Program-made: the position numbers and the translations under genes
Shown here: positions 32,314-42,735 of the stretch, piece after piece
Position numbering within the stretch: the first letter of the stretch is position 1
How the letters are laid out: every line of letters starts with the position of its first letter
Assembly (NCBI RefSeq): GCF_030272615.1
Contig: NC_081411.1
Span: 180,938,977 to 181,002,976, forward strand
Origin: Cryptomeria japonica
Lineage: Eukaryota; Streptophyta; Pinopsida; Cupressales; Cupressaceae
Length of the DNA stretch: 64,000 bases
Direction of reading: 5' to 3'
Notes under the pieces: generated by a model
The model's database searches: none
What the model was told of the DNA's origin: nothing
What the model saw: the letters and a program-made list of their open reading frames with translations, nothing else

Positions 32314-32905
32314 GGTCTTCATCAAATACACCAAATAGTTGTCTATGTCTAAGATCAAACATTAGCTAATTCTATGAAGTAGCTAAGATCAAAATTTATT
32401 TGAATGAGATCCATTTATTGTTAGGAATTTAGTAAAAGTGGAAGCCATTTTGATTGTTAGATCTCTGTCTGATAAATTTTAATCTCAGTTACTTCATAGA
32501 ATTAGCTAATCTTTAACATAGAGAGTAAATAAAATAGAGTTTAAGCCATGAATTATAGAAAATAGATTTTTTTGTTTATATTCATATTGTTGATTACAAG
32601 GCAAATATTCATTTAACTTTTAAAAAGGGTTGTCACAAAATACACCAAATAATAGTCTAAGTTTGAGATCAAACATTAGCTAAGTCTATGAAGTAGCTAA
32701 GAGCAAAATTTATCAGAATGGGATCCATTTATTTTTAGGAATTTAGTAAAAGTGGAAGCCATTTTGATTGTTGGTGACTGCCCTTTTAAAAAGTTAAATG
32801 AATATTTGCCTATGTAATCAGCAATATGAGTATAAACAACCAAATCTATTTTCTACAATTCATGGGTTAAACTCTATTTTATTTACTCTCTATATCTCTA
32901 TGTTA
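32314..32905. repeat. Fold-back repeat cluster
   Basis: A block of about 150 bp occurs twice in direct orientation (32314-32462 and 32634-32786; shared words ACACCAAATA, GATCAAACATTAGCTAA, GGAATTTAGTAAAAGTGG). Between them, 32468-32634 contains the reverse complement of part of that block plus a further segment. That further segment is itself found inverted at 32768-32905 (TTTTAAAAAGTTAAATGAAT against ATTCATTTAACTTTTAAAAA). The whole can fold into nested stems. It has no coding potential and may be a MITE-like or rearranged fold-back element. Confidence 0.7.
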
Positions 32906-33129
32906 TGGAAATGACCTTAAGTTTATTAAAAAAAATAGTTTGTGTCTATAGATATAAAGCATTGCAATTGTGGAATATGACTTGAAAAGCTTTCTTAAAT
33001 ATTGAATTAACCCTACAAAACTCCTTGTCTCAATCACAATGAAATTATTGGATCACTTCAAAATTGTTTTCACTTTTACCATTTCTTTGTTAACTTTTTA
33101 TCATAATTGTTTATAAAATTGGTAACAAA
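32906..33129. other. Short spacer, nothing recognised
   Basis: AT-rich sequence between the fold-back cluster and the decayed coding region. Confidence 0.4.
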
Positions 33130-34436
33130 TCTAACTAAGATTAATCAATCTCTTAACATTAGATTAATTTTGCCAATATGTTCAATGTATGCTTGTTCTT
33201 TGTGTGTGACACATTCAAGGAGTAGTTTCTTCATTGTGTATTCTTGGGCATATAGTTCATCAATGATTTTGGAAACCTGTAGCACCAATTATTCATCCTC
33301 TTTGATGTTTGATACTCTGCACTCTAAATTTCCACCCAATTCAACCTTGAATTTCTCCATTATCAAGAGATCGCTTTTACTCATCAGATTCAAAAGATCT
33401 TTTGTATTCTCAAACTTATCCACATCGCTTTTCAATAGTTTATAGTAATGATCATGAGTAGCAATCATCTCAACCTCTGGCCCTATTTTATCACACCTCT
33501 TCTTAAATGTCATATGGTTATCCGGGCTTATGAAAGTGCCTTTGTATGCAAACCAAAATTGAGTAGCTTGAGCGTTCATTACATCAATCATGTCCTTGAT
33601 TATCTATGTTATCAAGGAATGTACAAAAAAATATTTCTTCTCATTTGCCTAGTTCATTTTCTTCTCAAACTTTTATTCTTTGTATTTCCAATATATGGCA
33701 CTTTGAGATGTAAGCATGATCCTTTTCTCTTTCTAATAATCAATAGGTTGTTCTGGTATTACAGTCCTTTGATCCTTTTTCAATTGAGTGGCTATCTCTT
33801 TCCACTTTTGTCTTTCTTCGACCCCTACACGATATGCATCCTTGTAGTGAAGCATTTCGCTTGTGATAAAATCCACTTGATCTACATTTAGTCTAGCCAC
33901 ATTTAAATCTAACATTGTAGTCTCCATGGGATTGTTCATCCCCACCTATTGAATAGTCAATGTGGAAAATAGCTCATCTAAATCAATCAAAAGGGGCCTT
34001 TTGCAATGAGGGTACACATCCATTGCAGTAATGCCTTTTACCCTACATCATATCTAGATCCACTATACACAGTATCAATATTTTTAGGCAATTTCAAGCT
34101 CTCTTTACCAACTGATTTGGCATATGTGTCAAACATTAATGCACCCTTCATATTCCAACCAGGATATATGATTGTACCAGCATCTTTTAGCATTTGTCTC
34201 TCTTTGGCTAGAGTTATTGTCATAATTTCCTCATCAATGGACTCTTGAAGCTTATTTAAAGCTTCTTCACTGATGTCTTCTCTTCCTTCAATCCTCAACT
34301 GCTTTTCTTTATGGTGATATATAAATGTCAGAAATTCAGGGGTTTGGATGAATTGCTTATCCAAAACAAAGTTGAAAATAGAATCTTTCCCCTTTGCTAA
34401 CATCCCTCTGAGTTTTATTGCAGCTTATTCTTTTAT
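33130..34436 (-). pseudogene. Unrecognised decayed protein gene, coiled-coil rich
   Basis: On the minus strand a protein-like reading runs for about 430 codons with one frame change (between the blocks ending near 34038 and starting near 33990) and several stops. Readable blocks: LAKGKDSIFNFVLDKQ, then EEALNKLQESIDEEIMTI and YPGWNMKGALMFDTYAKS (34436-34038); LIDLDELFSTLTIQ, then MNNPMETTMLDLNVARLN and EERQKWKEIATQLKK (33990-33733); and MIDVMNAQATQFWFAYKG, LLKSDVDKFENTKDLLNL, YTMKKLLLECVTHKEQAY (33620-33130). The mixture of charged helices with W/F/Y residues looks like a real soluble protein. I do not recognise a family. It may be a host gene fragment or an accessory ORF of a mobile element. 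No RT, integrase or transposase motif is linked to it. Confidence 0.55.
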
Positions 34437-35069
34437 CAAAGTTAAAAATAGAAGCTACTCAATGCTCTCCTATGATTTTTTTCCCCCCAATGATGTTAAT
34501 TCCCTACTAATCACATATCAAAGTTCATTAATGCCTTATGTTAGGTCACCCTATAAGAAAAGTTCTCTTAGATGATATATATTATGTCGATGAAGACTTA
34601 AATACTTTTATCAAATATCCTTATCTCATTGAAACATGCTGACCTTGATGATGTTCGATCCCGAATGCTATATATCTTAACTTTGATCAAAGATAGACAA
34701 TATGAAGTCATATGATTGGATATTAAAGGGTTCTTTGTGTTTGAAAGAGGATATATTATTTTTCATAAGGTGAAAATCAATGCTTGGCCGTTAGATTTAA
34801 TACTGATTTCGGTTTAATTAATGGGGCTTTAAATTTTGAAAATTTGAAGTTCCAACACATCTAAAGGAGTCAGTCATGGATGTATATGAATTATCATTAT
34901 GTTTTTCTAGATTTCAAGTGTTTTGAAGGTATATTAGTAATTTTCATTACTTTCATGTCATGTTAGAGAATTTGTGATCCGAATGAACATTTCCAAGCTA
35001 TGTTGAATATATCTTTTGCACTATTTCACTAATATAAGAAATGTATGAAAAATGTGGTATCATAGCAAG
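34437..35069. other. Non-coding stretch
   Basis: AT-rich, no gene supported. Possibly the 5' flank of the decayed coding region on the minus strand. Confidence 0.35.
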
Positions 35070-35245
35070 GCAGTGAGCTGTCAGAAAAAATGCCTTAAAG
35101 AAATGCGGTCTCATGGTGATGGAATGCAATGATGGTGATAGAATGCCATGACAATCAAATTACTATGGATTGTCATTGCATTCTATCACCATGAGACAAC
35201 ATTTCTTGATGTATTTTTCCAAATAATTCACTGCCTTATCTATGC
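35070..35245. repeat. Fold-back (MITE-like) repeat
   Basis: The left arm (about 35070-35135, AAGGCAGTGAG ... AAGAAATGCGGTCTCATGG) is the imperfect reverse complement of the right arm (about 35172-35245, CCATGAGACAACATTTCTT ... CACTGCCTT), with a loop of about 35 bp. GTGATGGAATGCAATGA inside the left arm matches TCATTGCATTCTATCAC. No coding capacity. Confidence 0.7.
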
Positions 35246-35852
35246 TATTGCTTGCTACTATACTTTGCTAGATTTTTTCCAAACATCCATAGCTTGTTCA
35301 AAAGCACCTATTTTAGGATTTTACCATTAGCAGCAAGGTAGTGAACCATTTGATAAAATGCTTAAGACAAACGTGTATTTAGTTGTATGTACCTTTTTCT
35401 AATTAGTAAATAAGTTACTTTTACCTACCCCTAATTGTGTATTGTGTAGTGTGATGAAATGGTTGATTTTGTACAATCCTAAAGAATACTCTTTACCATT
35501 CATTTTAGTATAATTATGTATCCTTCATCCTAATGTTGAAATAACTCATTCCTCTTTATTTATTATATCAATGGTCTAGGATTTTTTTCTTAGTGGTATC
35601 CTTTGGAGTGGTTGGTCTTCTTGTCTTCTCTAGAAGATTCAATAATCATGTGTTTGGAATATTTTCTTAATCTTTTATGGGTCATTGGGATGTCTTAGGG
35701 TTCTTAGTTTTTCTTCGGTCTTAGAGGACCTTGTCCTTTGATGGATTAAAGGAGTTGTAGTAATAATGGTAACAAGTTTATCCTTTCTAAGCTTCTCCTT
35801 GCTAAATAAATGGATCTTCTGAGCTCCTTGCTAAAAGAGAAAAGGATTCATG
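35246..35852. other. Non-coding stretch left of solo LTR F
   Basis: No gene seen. TCATG at 35848-35852 is the target duplication of LTR F. Confidence 0.4.
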
Positions 35853-35868
35853 TGTTGGACACAATGGT

Positions 35869-35894
35869 TCACTGAGAGGGGGGTGAATCAGTGA
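35869..35894 (-). promoter_or_regulatory. U5 hairpin, LTR F
   Basis: TCACTGA (35869-35875) pairs with TCAGTGA (35888-35894). Same loop as in A but a different stem base pair. Confidence 0.55.
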
Positions 35895-37060
35895 TCTAAT
35901 CTTTTTCCTTTCAAAAAGAAGATACTGGTAAATAAAACAAATTGAGTGTTAACTGGCAACCTAAATAGTGCAACCAAGATATGTGAAAGGATTTGCTAAA
36001 CCATCAATATGGAACATACACAAAGATGCAACACTCAACACTACATGTATATGAGGAAATCCCAATGTGGGAAAAACCTCAGTGAAAATAGATGTTGGAG
36101 ATCTTCTACTCCAATCTAACCTCACAATGAAACTCTAAATACAAAATTTAGGGCACCAACCCAAGGAGCACCAACCCCTGATTTATGAGCACCAACTCAA
36201 AGGAGCACCAACCCCTGCACTAAGCTTCAAATTAGTAAAAGTAATATAAAACTCAGATACACAAATGAGATCGTTGTTGCAAATGAGGTTTTGCAACCTT
36301 AAAATATCCTTCTCTGTCAATTTCAGCCTTACTGGTTTGTTTCCTCTTCTCCTACTCTGAAAATTGACTTTGCTAATTGCCTTTCTCAATCCTCGCTCAC
36401 TATGTCTTCCTCCTTTCAACTCACACTTAATCACTCTTAATTAGTCACAACTTTTGCCGGTTTATAAACTCTATGTTCAATGCACTCTTCACCAGTTGTT
36501 TCTTATACTGGTTTGCTTTGCTTCACTTGTGAATTAATACTTTTTCTCACAAACACTTTAAGTGTTCTTTCTCTTCGACTACCAGACAAAAATAACACAC
36601 TTGTCTTCTGTGCAACAACTCTTCTCTTTATCCCCTAGTTTCTCATCAAAACCCAATTCAAATTTGGAGCACTTAGGGTTTCCTTTCCTGACATAATCTG
36701 CATTAGATCATTTCTAGTCTATCATGTGTTGATCATCTGTACTCTAGGGATGCATCCATAAACTTTTTCATTACCTAATGCATGCTTCCTAAAGATAGAA
36801 ATCACATACAAGATTTTCTACTTTTAAAACTGTCGACACACAAAAGCACCTGGTTGTTTCCCTTTTGAGGCCATCTTGTGATCAGAATTTCTTTGCATTG
36901 ATCTAGGTGCCAACTAATCCCTGATCTTCTTTCATCATTCTTTCTTGCTCAAGTCACATTGGTCAGTTAAAATCTCATGATTTGTGGTTGTTTCATTTAT
37001 TTCGACTAATAGTTTCACCAACCGTGTTGATGGTGGCTTTACTGACCCCTGCATACTTAT

Positions 37061-38128
37061 TGTTAGGTTTCGGAGACAACTAAGAGGGCGGGGTGAATCA
37101 GTTGTCCAATAAATTTCAAACCAAATATAACTTATCCAAACTTAATGCTTAATACCGGTAAACTAAACTTTATGTAGGTAGACAGTTTTATTAGTTAATT
37201 GCAGTACTGGTAAAGTTCAATGCATGAAACATAAAGACAATAACATCCACAACACTTAACACATATATTTGTACTTGGAAACCCTGTAAGGAGAAAAACC
37301 ACGGTGGGAAACCTTACCAACAATCAGATGATACTACTGCAGATAGTATGTGTGTACAATATGGAGTCTACACATGCCGAAAGGCCAACTGCCTAGAGAT
37401 CACCACTCAATCACAAAATGGGAGTCACATTGACTACAATTGGATGGGTAAATCTAATGATAATGTATTGCTCAAAATAGCATCTTCATATGTTGGATTC
37501 AGTACTGGTTAAGCTCTAATTTGTCTTCTTCAAACCTTCCTTGAATCTTGAATGATGTCTGCATGTATAGCTCTTCTTATATTCGCATATACCTTATGCT
37601 CTACCACTTATTACATTCCCATAACCATATCCATGCCAATCTCACAAATGAGATCTTACATTTATACCATAACCTAAGACCAAATGAGTAGGTCGGCTTA
37701 CTAAAAATATTACAATGAAATCAATTACAAATGAATCATTATGCAATGCATCATGTCGTCTCAATGCATTTACAATAATAATAAATCATCTTCATGATGT
37801 GTCGATCTGTAATAGATATGCTTGCCAGTCCATAACCTAGACCTATTTGCTGATAACAACAAATATGCAAACCTGCTTAGACCAATGAACAAATTACAAA
37901 AACAAAGTGTCCAAAAAATGTCTTTGACATAACCAAGTAATCTCCAAGTCATTCCAAGTATCGGTGAATAATATAACCTGTCGATGAACTAGATACCGGT
38001 GACTGTGCATAAGTCACTGAATATGTTGGTGAACATAACCAAAGATCTCCAAGTGCTTATAAGTGTTGATAAGTGTTGATAAGTGTTGATATCAATTGAA
38101 AAACTAGTGCAACACATCCAAAATACCA
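37061..38128 (-). repeat. 3' LTR of copia C
   Basis: In plus-strand terms TGTTAG...ACCA, 1068 bp. It holds a triple AAGTGTTGAT repeat near 38055-38090 and a U5 hairpin, GACAACT (37075-37081) with AGTTGTC (37100-37106). Confidence 0.9.
37075..37106 (-). promoter_or_regulatory. U5 hairpin, 3' LTR of C
   Basis: GACAACT / AGTTGTC, 7-bp stem around a G-rich loop broken by one C. Confidence 0.5.
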
Positions 38129-38530
38129 AGAATCTCCCCCTTTGGCATTGATGGAAACACAAGATGGAAAAACCATCAAAGTGCCAAAATAGAAATGCCA
38201 AAAACTAAAAACCAACAATCTTTAAAAGAGATCATTAACCAGAAATCAAAATACAGATACAGAGAGTAACAGTCTCTCCAACAATCTCTCCCCAAAAGAT
38301 AATGTGTTTTTCCATAGATATCTCTCCCCCTTTGACATCAAATGCCAAAGTAATACAAAAACCAGATTCAAACAATTCATACAAAATACCAACTTATCAA
38401 TTTATCCAACTACTCCCCCTGAGAAGTAGCTCTCTTCATCAAAGCCAGAAAAAGATTTCTCTATTAATTCTGTCAGTTGATGATAAACATCAACTGTCTA
38501 AGTCTCTATTGGTAGGGGTATAACCCCAAG
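38129..38530 (-). other. Copia C 3' untranslated part with polypurine tract
   Basis: The minus strand reads CCAAAGGGGGAGATTC just before the LTR. A second C-rich copy (CTCTCCCCCTTTGACATCAA) lies at 38323-38342. The same two-copy arrangement is seen in A (near 11885 and 16490) and D (near 47292 and 47452). Confidence 0.7.
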
Positions 38531-38770
38531 CTACTCTCTGAGATACTCAAAAATTTCCTTAGGCAAAGGCTTAGTAAATATATTTGCAATCTGCTCTTTA
38601 GTATTCACATAAACCAGTTTCACTTCTTTTGCTTCAACATTCTCTTTCAGAAATTTGAATTTGATAGTAACATGTTTAGTTTTTGAGTTAAATATCGGAT
38701 TCTTAGATATATTAATTGCTGCCAAATTATCACATTAAATAATTATAGGTTCCTTTCATTTTACCTTTAT
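38531..38770 (-). pseudogene. Copia C RNase H, C-terminal part
   Basis: Reads SKNPIFNSKTKHVTIKFKFL and IANIFTKPLPKEIFEYLRE, the standard C-terminal blocks of copia RNase H. The frame matches the RT block upstream. A stop (complement of TTA in CACATTAAATAAT near 38732) interrupts the domain before the D-N-like site, so the enzyme is probably truncated. Confidence 0.8.
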
Positions 38771-39385
38771 GTCCTTCATCATTTGCTTAATCCATAGTAC
38801 CTATGTACAATTGGTTGTTGCTGCAACATATTCTGATTCTGTTGTTGATAAAGATGTGCAACTCTGTTTCTTACTCAACCAAGAAATTAATCTGCCACCA
38901 AGAAAGAATGCTCCACCGGTGGTACTTTTTATGTCATCTACATCTCCTTCCCAATTTGCATCTGTGTATGCACATAAATCAAAGTTTTCATGTTTAGGAT
39001 ACCATAAACCAAGATTTGTTGTGCCTTGTACATACCGGAAAATCCTTTTCGCTATTGATTCATTATTTTCTTTAGGATTACTCTGAAATATTGAAACAAT
39101 ACATACTGCATTCATAATATTAGGTCTTCTTTGTGTCAAATATATTAAACCTCCTATCATAGACTTGTATCTAGTTGGATTAACAGGTCTTGATTCATCC
39201 TCCAATGATAGTTTGTCATTTGTAGTCATAGGTGTGCTTACCAGTTTAGAGTTTTCCATGCCAAATTTCTTTAGTAATTCCTTCAAGTACTTAGATTGAC
39301 ATATGAGTATACCTTTATCAGTCTATGAAATTTGCAATCCTAAAAAGAATTTTATCTCCCCAGTCATAGACATTTCAAATTCTTC
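38771..39385 (-). pseudogene. Copia C RT C-terminal region and connection
   Basis: Reads MKELLKKFGMENSKLVSTP, RYKSMIGGLIYLTQRRPNIM, then GTTNLGLWYPKHENFDLCAYTDANWEGD and SWLSKKQSCTSLSTTESEY. The DANW-D block is the first catalytic Asp site of RNase H and ESEY the next; both are kept. The frame is shared with the RT core at 39748-39386, but stops lie between them near 39300-39390. Confidence 0.85.
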
Positions 39386-40200
39386 CTACATCTTTTTAGA
39401 AAAGTCTTTACTCAATTCATCTTCTCCTCCAAAGATTATATCATCAACAAAAACTTCTATAACCAAGATGTCATCATTAGTCACTTTGTAATATAGATTG
39501 CTATTAGCATTACCTTTAGTGTAACCAATCTTCAAAAGATATTTGTCCAATCTAGCATACCAAGCTCTAGGAGCTTGTTTCAATCCATACAAAACTTTCC
39601 TTAACCTGAAAACCATATCTTTATCATTTGTCAATGAAAATCCATTAGGTTGTTCAATGTAAACTTCTTCTTCAAGATCACCATTCAGAAATGCACATTT
39701 AACATCCTTTTGATATACTTTATAGTTCTTGTGTGCTGCAAAAGCCAAAAATAATCTGACTCCCTCAATCTAGCTATTGATGCAAAGGTTTCATTATAAT
39801 CAACTCCTTCTTTCTATGAATATCCCTTACACACTAATCTTACTTTGTTTCTGATTACCTTACCATCTTCATTAAGTTTATTTCTAAATACCCATTTAGT
39901 TCCAATTACATTTTTTTCTTTAGGTTAGGGAACCAATGTCCATGTGTTATTCTTTTCAATTTGTTCCAATTCATCTTCCATAGCTTTCATCCAATGTTTA
40001 TCTTCACATGCCTCATTAACTGATGTTGGTTCAATTTGAGAAATAAGACATACCTCTTCATTTGTCAGTCTTCCTCTAGTCATAACACCTTGATACTTGT
40101 TCCCAATTATCTAATTTTTAGAGTGATTCAATCTTACATATTAGGGTGTTTTTACTTGTTGTTGTTCTTCAGTCACTGTGGAATTTTTAGATGATCTCTG
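39386..40200 (-). pseudogene. Copia C reverse transcriptase core
   Basis: Copies RNA into DNA in the particle. Visible in one frame (39748-39386): FAAHKNYKVYQKDVKCAFLNG with the first catalytic Asp, VLYGLKQAPRAWYARLDKYL, and IEVFVDDIIFGG, where both catalytic Asp residues (39448-39440, complement) are intact. Upstream, 40200-39750, the [16 protein letters not shown]-like stretch is broken by stops and a frame change. Of the three copia RTs in this window this is the best preserved; A has lost the first Asp and D the second pair. Confidence 0.87.
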
Positions 40201-40703
40201 TGTGACTGGATCAACATTCTATACCGGTGTACTCATTGTAGGTTCATTTGATATTATCTCTATTGTTGGTTCAGAGTCCATGTACCTTGAATTATCTCTA
40301 AATTGTTCATCAATCTTCACATTTGCACTCTCAACAATTTTCTGCAATCTCTTACTAAAACATATATATGCCCTACTCTTAGATGAATAACCAAGAAATA
40401 TTCCTTCATCACTTCTAGGATCAAATTTTCCAATATAATCATCTCTTCTAATATAGCATTTACTTCCAATATTCTGAAATATTTAAGAGTAGAAGTATTA
40501 CCAAACTATAGTTCATGAGGGGTCTTACCAGTTTCACCTTTGATGTGAAATTTTTTGAATGTGTAAAGCGCTATACTCACTTCTTCTCTCCAATATACAT
40601 GAGGTAGATTTGCTTCTGATAACATACTTCTAGCTACATCCAAAATAGTTTTGTTCTTTCTTTCCACAACTCCATTTTGCTGTGGTGTTCGAGGTGCTGA
40701 TAA
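40201..40703 (-). pseudogene. Copia C integrase C-terminal to RT linker
   Basis: Stop-ridden stretch equivalent to 18409-18794 in A. Traces of the conserved YIGKFDPRSDEGIFLGYSSK-type region can be read around 40360-40440. Confidence 0.6.
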
Positions 40704-41210
40704 CTATCTTCTGATTCCATTCACTTCACAGAATGTATTAAATTCCTTAGATGTGAATTCACCTCTTTGATCAGATCTCAAACATTTGATTTTCTTATCG
40801 GTTTCATTCTCTACCATCACCTTGAATAGTTTGAATTTCCCAAAAGCTTCTGATTTCTCCCTGAGAAAAGTAACCCAACACATTCTACAATAGTCATCAA
40901 TGATTAGCATAAAATATTTATCTCCTTGTAAACTTCTAGTTCTTGCTGGACCACATAAATCAGTATGAATTAAGTCAAGAACATTATTGGATTTTTCTAG
41001 TATACTCTTAAAATATGCTCTAACTTTCTTTCCAAATTGACATTCCTTACATACCAGATTGTGAGGTTTAAATTTTTTAGGTAAATCCCTTACTAGCTTA
41101 GTTGTACTAATTTTCACAATGCAATCAAAATTTACATGACAAAGTCTCTTATGCCATAACCAACTTTCATCAATATGTGCAATCAAGCATACCTTCTCAT
41201 TGTTATTCAA
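40704..41210 (-). CDS. Copia C integrase, zinc and catalytic core (partial)
   Basis: 168 codons without stop. HHCC zinc block: WLWHKRLCHVNFD and CKECQFGKK, all four ligands present. DDE core: HTDLCGPARTRSLQG with the first Asp, FLREKSEAF, LRSDQRGEF with the second Asp. The frame stops after NGIRR, just before the region with the catalytic Glu, which lies further along in the decayed linker. The element's integrase is therefore the least damaged in the window but still truncated. Confidence 0.85.
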   Translation of the reverse strand: MNNNEKVCLIAHIDESWLWHKRLCHVNFDCIVKISTTKLVRDLPKKFKPHNLVCKECQFGKKVRAYFKSILEKSNNVLDLIHTDLCGPARTRSLQGDKYFMLIIDDYCRMCWVTFLREKSEAFGKFKLFKVMVENETDKKIKCLRSDQRGEFTSKEFNTFCEVNGIRR

Positions 41211-41720
41211 ATGAAAGATATTACCTCTAGTCTAATTACTGGTTGCAATTTCTAAGCTAGTTTTGTTCATGATTTCACATTTACCATTCTTGAATTGTAA
41301 CTAAAATCCTTTTTCAACTAATTGACCAACACTCAAAATATTATGCTTCAAGGCTTCAACATAGTAAACGTTATCAATATTGTGCTTACCATCAAAAGAT
41401 ATAGTGCCTTTTCCTTTGATCAAACAAGCTTTATCATCTCCAAATCTAACTAGACCTCCATTGAATTCCTGAAAGGTTAAGAATTTACTTTTATCACCAG
41501 TCATATGATGTGAACATCCAGAATCAATGATCCATTCATCCTTATCTTCAATTTTAGCTGCCAGGGCCTGCTCTACTGGTTGAATAGTAGGTGTCAGTTG
41601 ATCTTCTGTTATAGCAACAAAAACCCATCCATTTTCTATCAGTTCTTCATCAGAATCATCAGTAACTCCTTCATCAACATAGTAACAAGATTTGTCTCTA
41701 TTCTTCTTAAATCTGTATCT
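41211..41720 (-). pseudogene. Copia C protease and pre-integrase region
   Basis: Minus-strand reading keeps the protease active-site block DEWIIDSGCSHHMTGD (near 41545-41500) with an intact D-S-G, followed by KFLTFQEFNGGLVRFGDDKA and NIDNVYYVEALKHNILSVGQ. A stop after EKGF (41301) and further stops near 41230 break the link to integrase. It lies in the same frame as Gag. Confidence 0.82.
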
Positions 41721-42677
41721 CTAATATTCAAGGTTAGGCTTATATGTTCTTTTAGCTTCTTCTTTCAATCTTGCATGTCTATCAAGACACCTAGATGCCA
41801 TATGACCAATTTTATTGTAGTTAAAACATTTAAATGGTGCTTTAACTTCATACTTACTTCCAACTAGACCTTTAGGCAATTTCCTTGCAAATAGTGCTTC
41901 AAGTTCTTCTAGTTCTTCATTCTCTTTTCTGATTTCTTCAAGTTCTCTTGCATAAAAGGCTTTCCAATCAGATTTTTTAGATGATGATGATGATGTTGTA
42001 GATGATGATGATGGTGTAGATGATGATGATGCCTTGAAAGATAAATCTTTCTTGATTATAGCAACAGGACCAAATTCCTCAAGTTCAAAAGCTGAAAGTT
42101 TTCCAACCAAAGTGTCTCTAGATACTGATGTATCAGGTATTGTTCTCAATTCATTTATAGTAGTAACTTTTATCTTATATGTCGATGGAAATGCTCTTAA
42201 AACTCTAGAAATAATTTCATCTTCACTTAAGGTTCCTCCACAACATTGTATACCCAAAACAATTTTATTTACTCTTTCCATAAAAGCAAAAATCCTTTCA
42301 TCTTCTTCCATTTTAAGATTTTCATACCTGACCCGGAAGCATTCAAGTTTTGAAATTTTGACTGTGGTATCACCTTCATTCAATGTTTCCAATTTGTCCC
42401 AAATAGCTTTAGCAGTAGATCTATCTAATAATCCCATGATTTGTTGATCTGATAATGCACTCAAAAGTGCTTCTCTTGCTTTGCAATCATTTTCCTCATC
42501 TTTAGCCAAGGTTGGTGGAATAGGTTGACCTTGAGTAGGAGAAACATAACCATTCTTTGTAACATCCCATATGTCCTTTCCAATGCCATTCAGATGTGTC
42601 TCCATCCTGATCTTCCATATGCCATAGTTAGTTCCATCAAGTTTTGGATTGTCCTTCCTGAAATAGTTAGAAGACAT
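41721..42677 (-). CDS. Copia C Gag
   Basis: 318 codons, starting MSSNYFRKDNPKLDGTNYG at 42677. Conserved copia Gag blocks: WKIRMETHLNGIGKDIWD, EALLSALSDQQIMGLLDRS, KAIWDKLETLNEGD, ENLKMEEDERIFAFMERV and SEDEIISRVLRAFPSTYK. A serine-rich run (SSSSTPSSSSTTSSSSSKK) precedes the nucleocapsid. The zinc knuckle reads CFNYNKIGHMASRC, so its second Cys is Tyr and zinc binding is likely lost; A still has CFACNKIGH. The start follows the primer-binding site by about 45 bp. The frame ends at a stop after KPNLEY. Confidence 0.85.
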   Translation of the reverse strand: MSSNYFRKDNPKLDGTNYGIWKIRMETHLNGIGKDIWDVTKNGYVSPTQGQPIPPTLAKDEENDCKAREALLSALSDQQIMGLLDRSTAKAIWDKLETLNEGDTTVKISKLECFRVRYENLKMEEDERIFAFMERVNKIVLGIQCCGGTLSEDEIISRVLRAFPSTYKIKVTTINELRTIPDTSVSRDTLVGKLSAFELEEFGPVAIIKKDLSFKASSSSTPSSSSTTSSSSSKKSDWKAFYARELEEIRKENEELEELEALFARKLPKGLVGSKYEVKAPFKCFNYNKIGHMASRCLDRHARLKEEAKRTYKPNLEY

Positions 42678-42721
42678 TAGATTTCCTCAAGCTGTTAAAC
42701 TTCTACAAAAAAGAAGACTAT

Positions 42722-42733
42722 GCTCTGATACCA
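42722..42733 (-). other. Primer-binding site of copia C (initiator-Met tRNA)
   Basis: The complement reads TGGTATCAGAGC, exact match to the usual plant copia primer site, two bases from the LTR. Confidence 0.9.
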
Positions 42734-42735
42734 AT

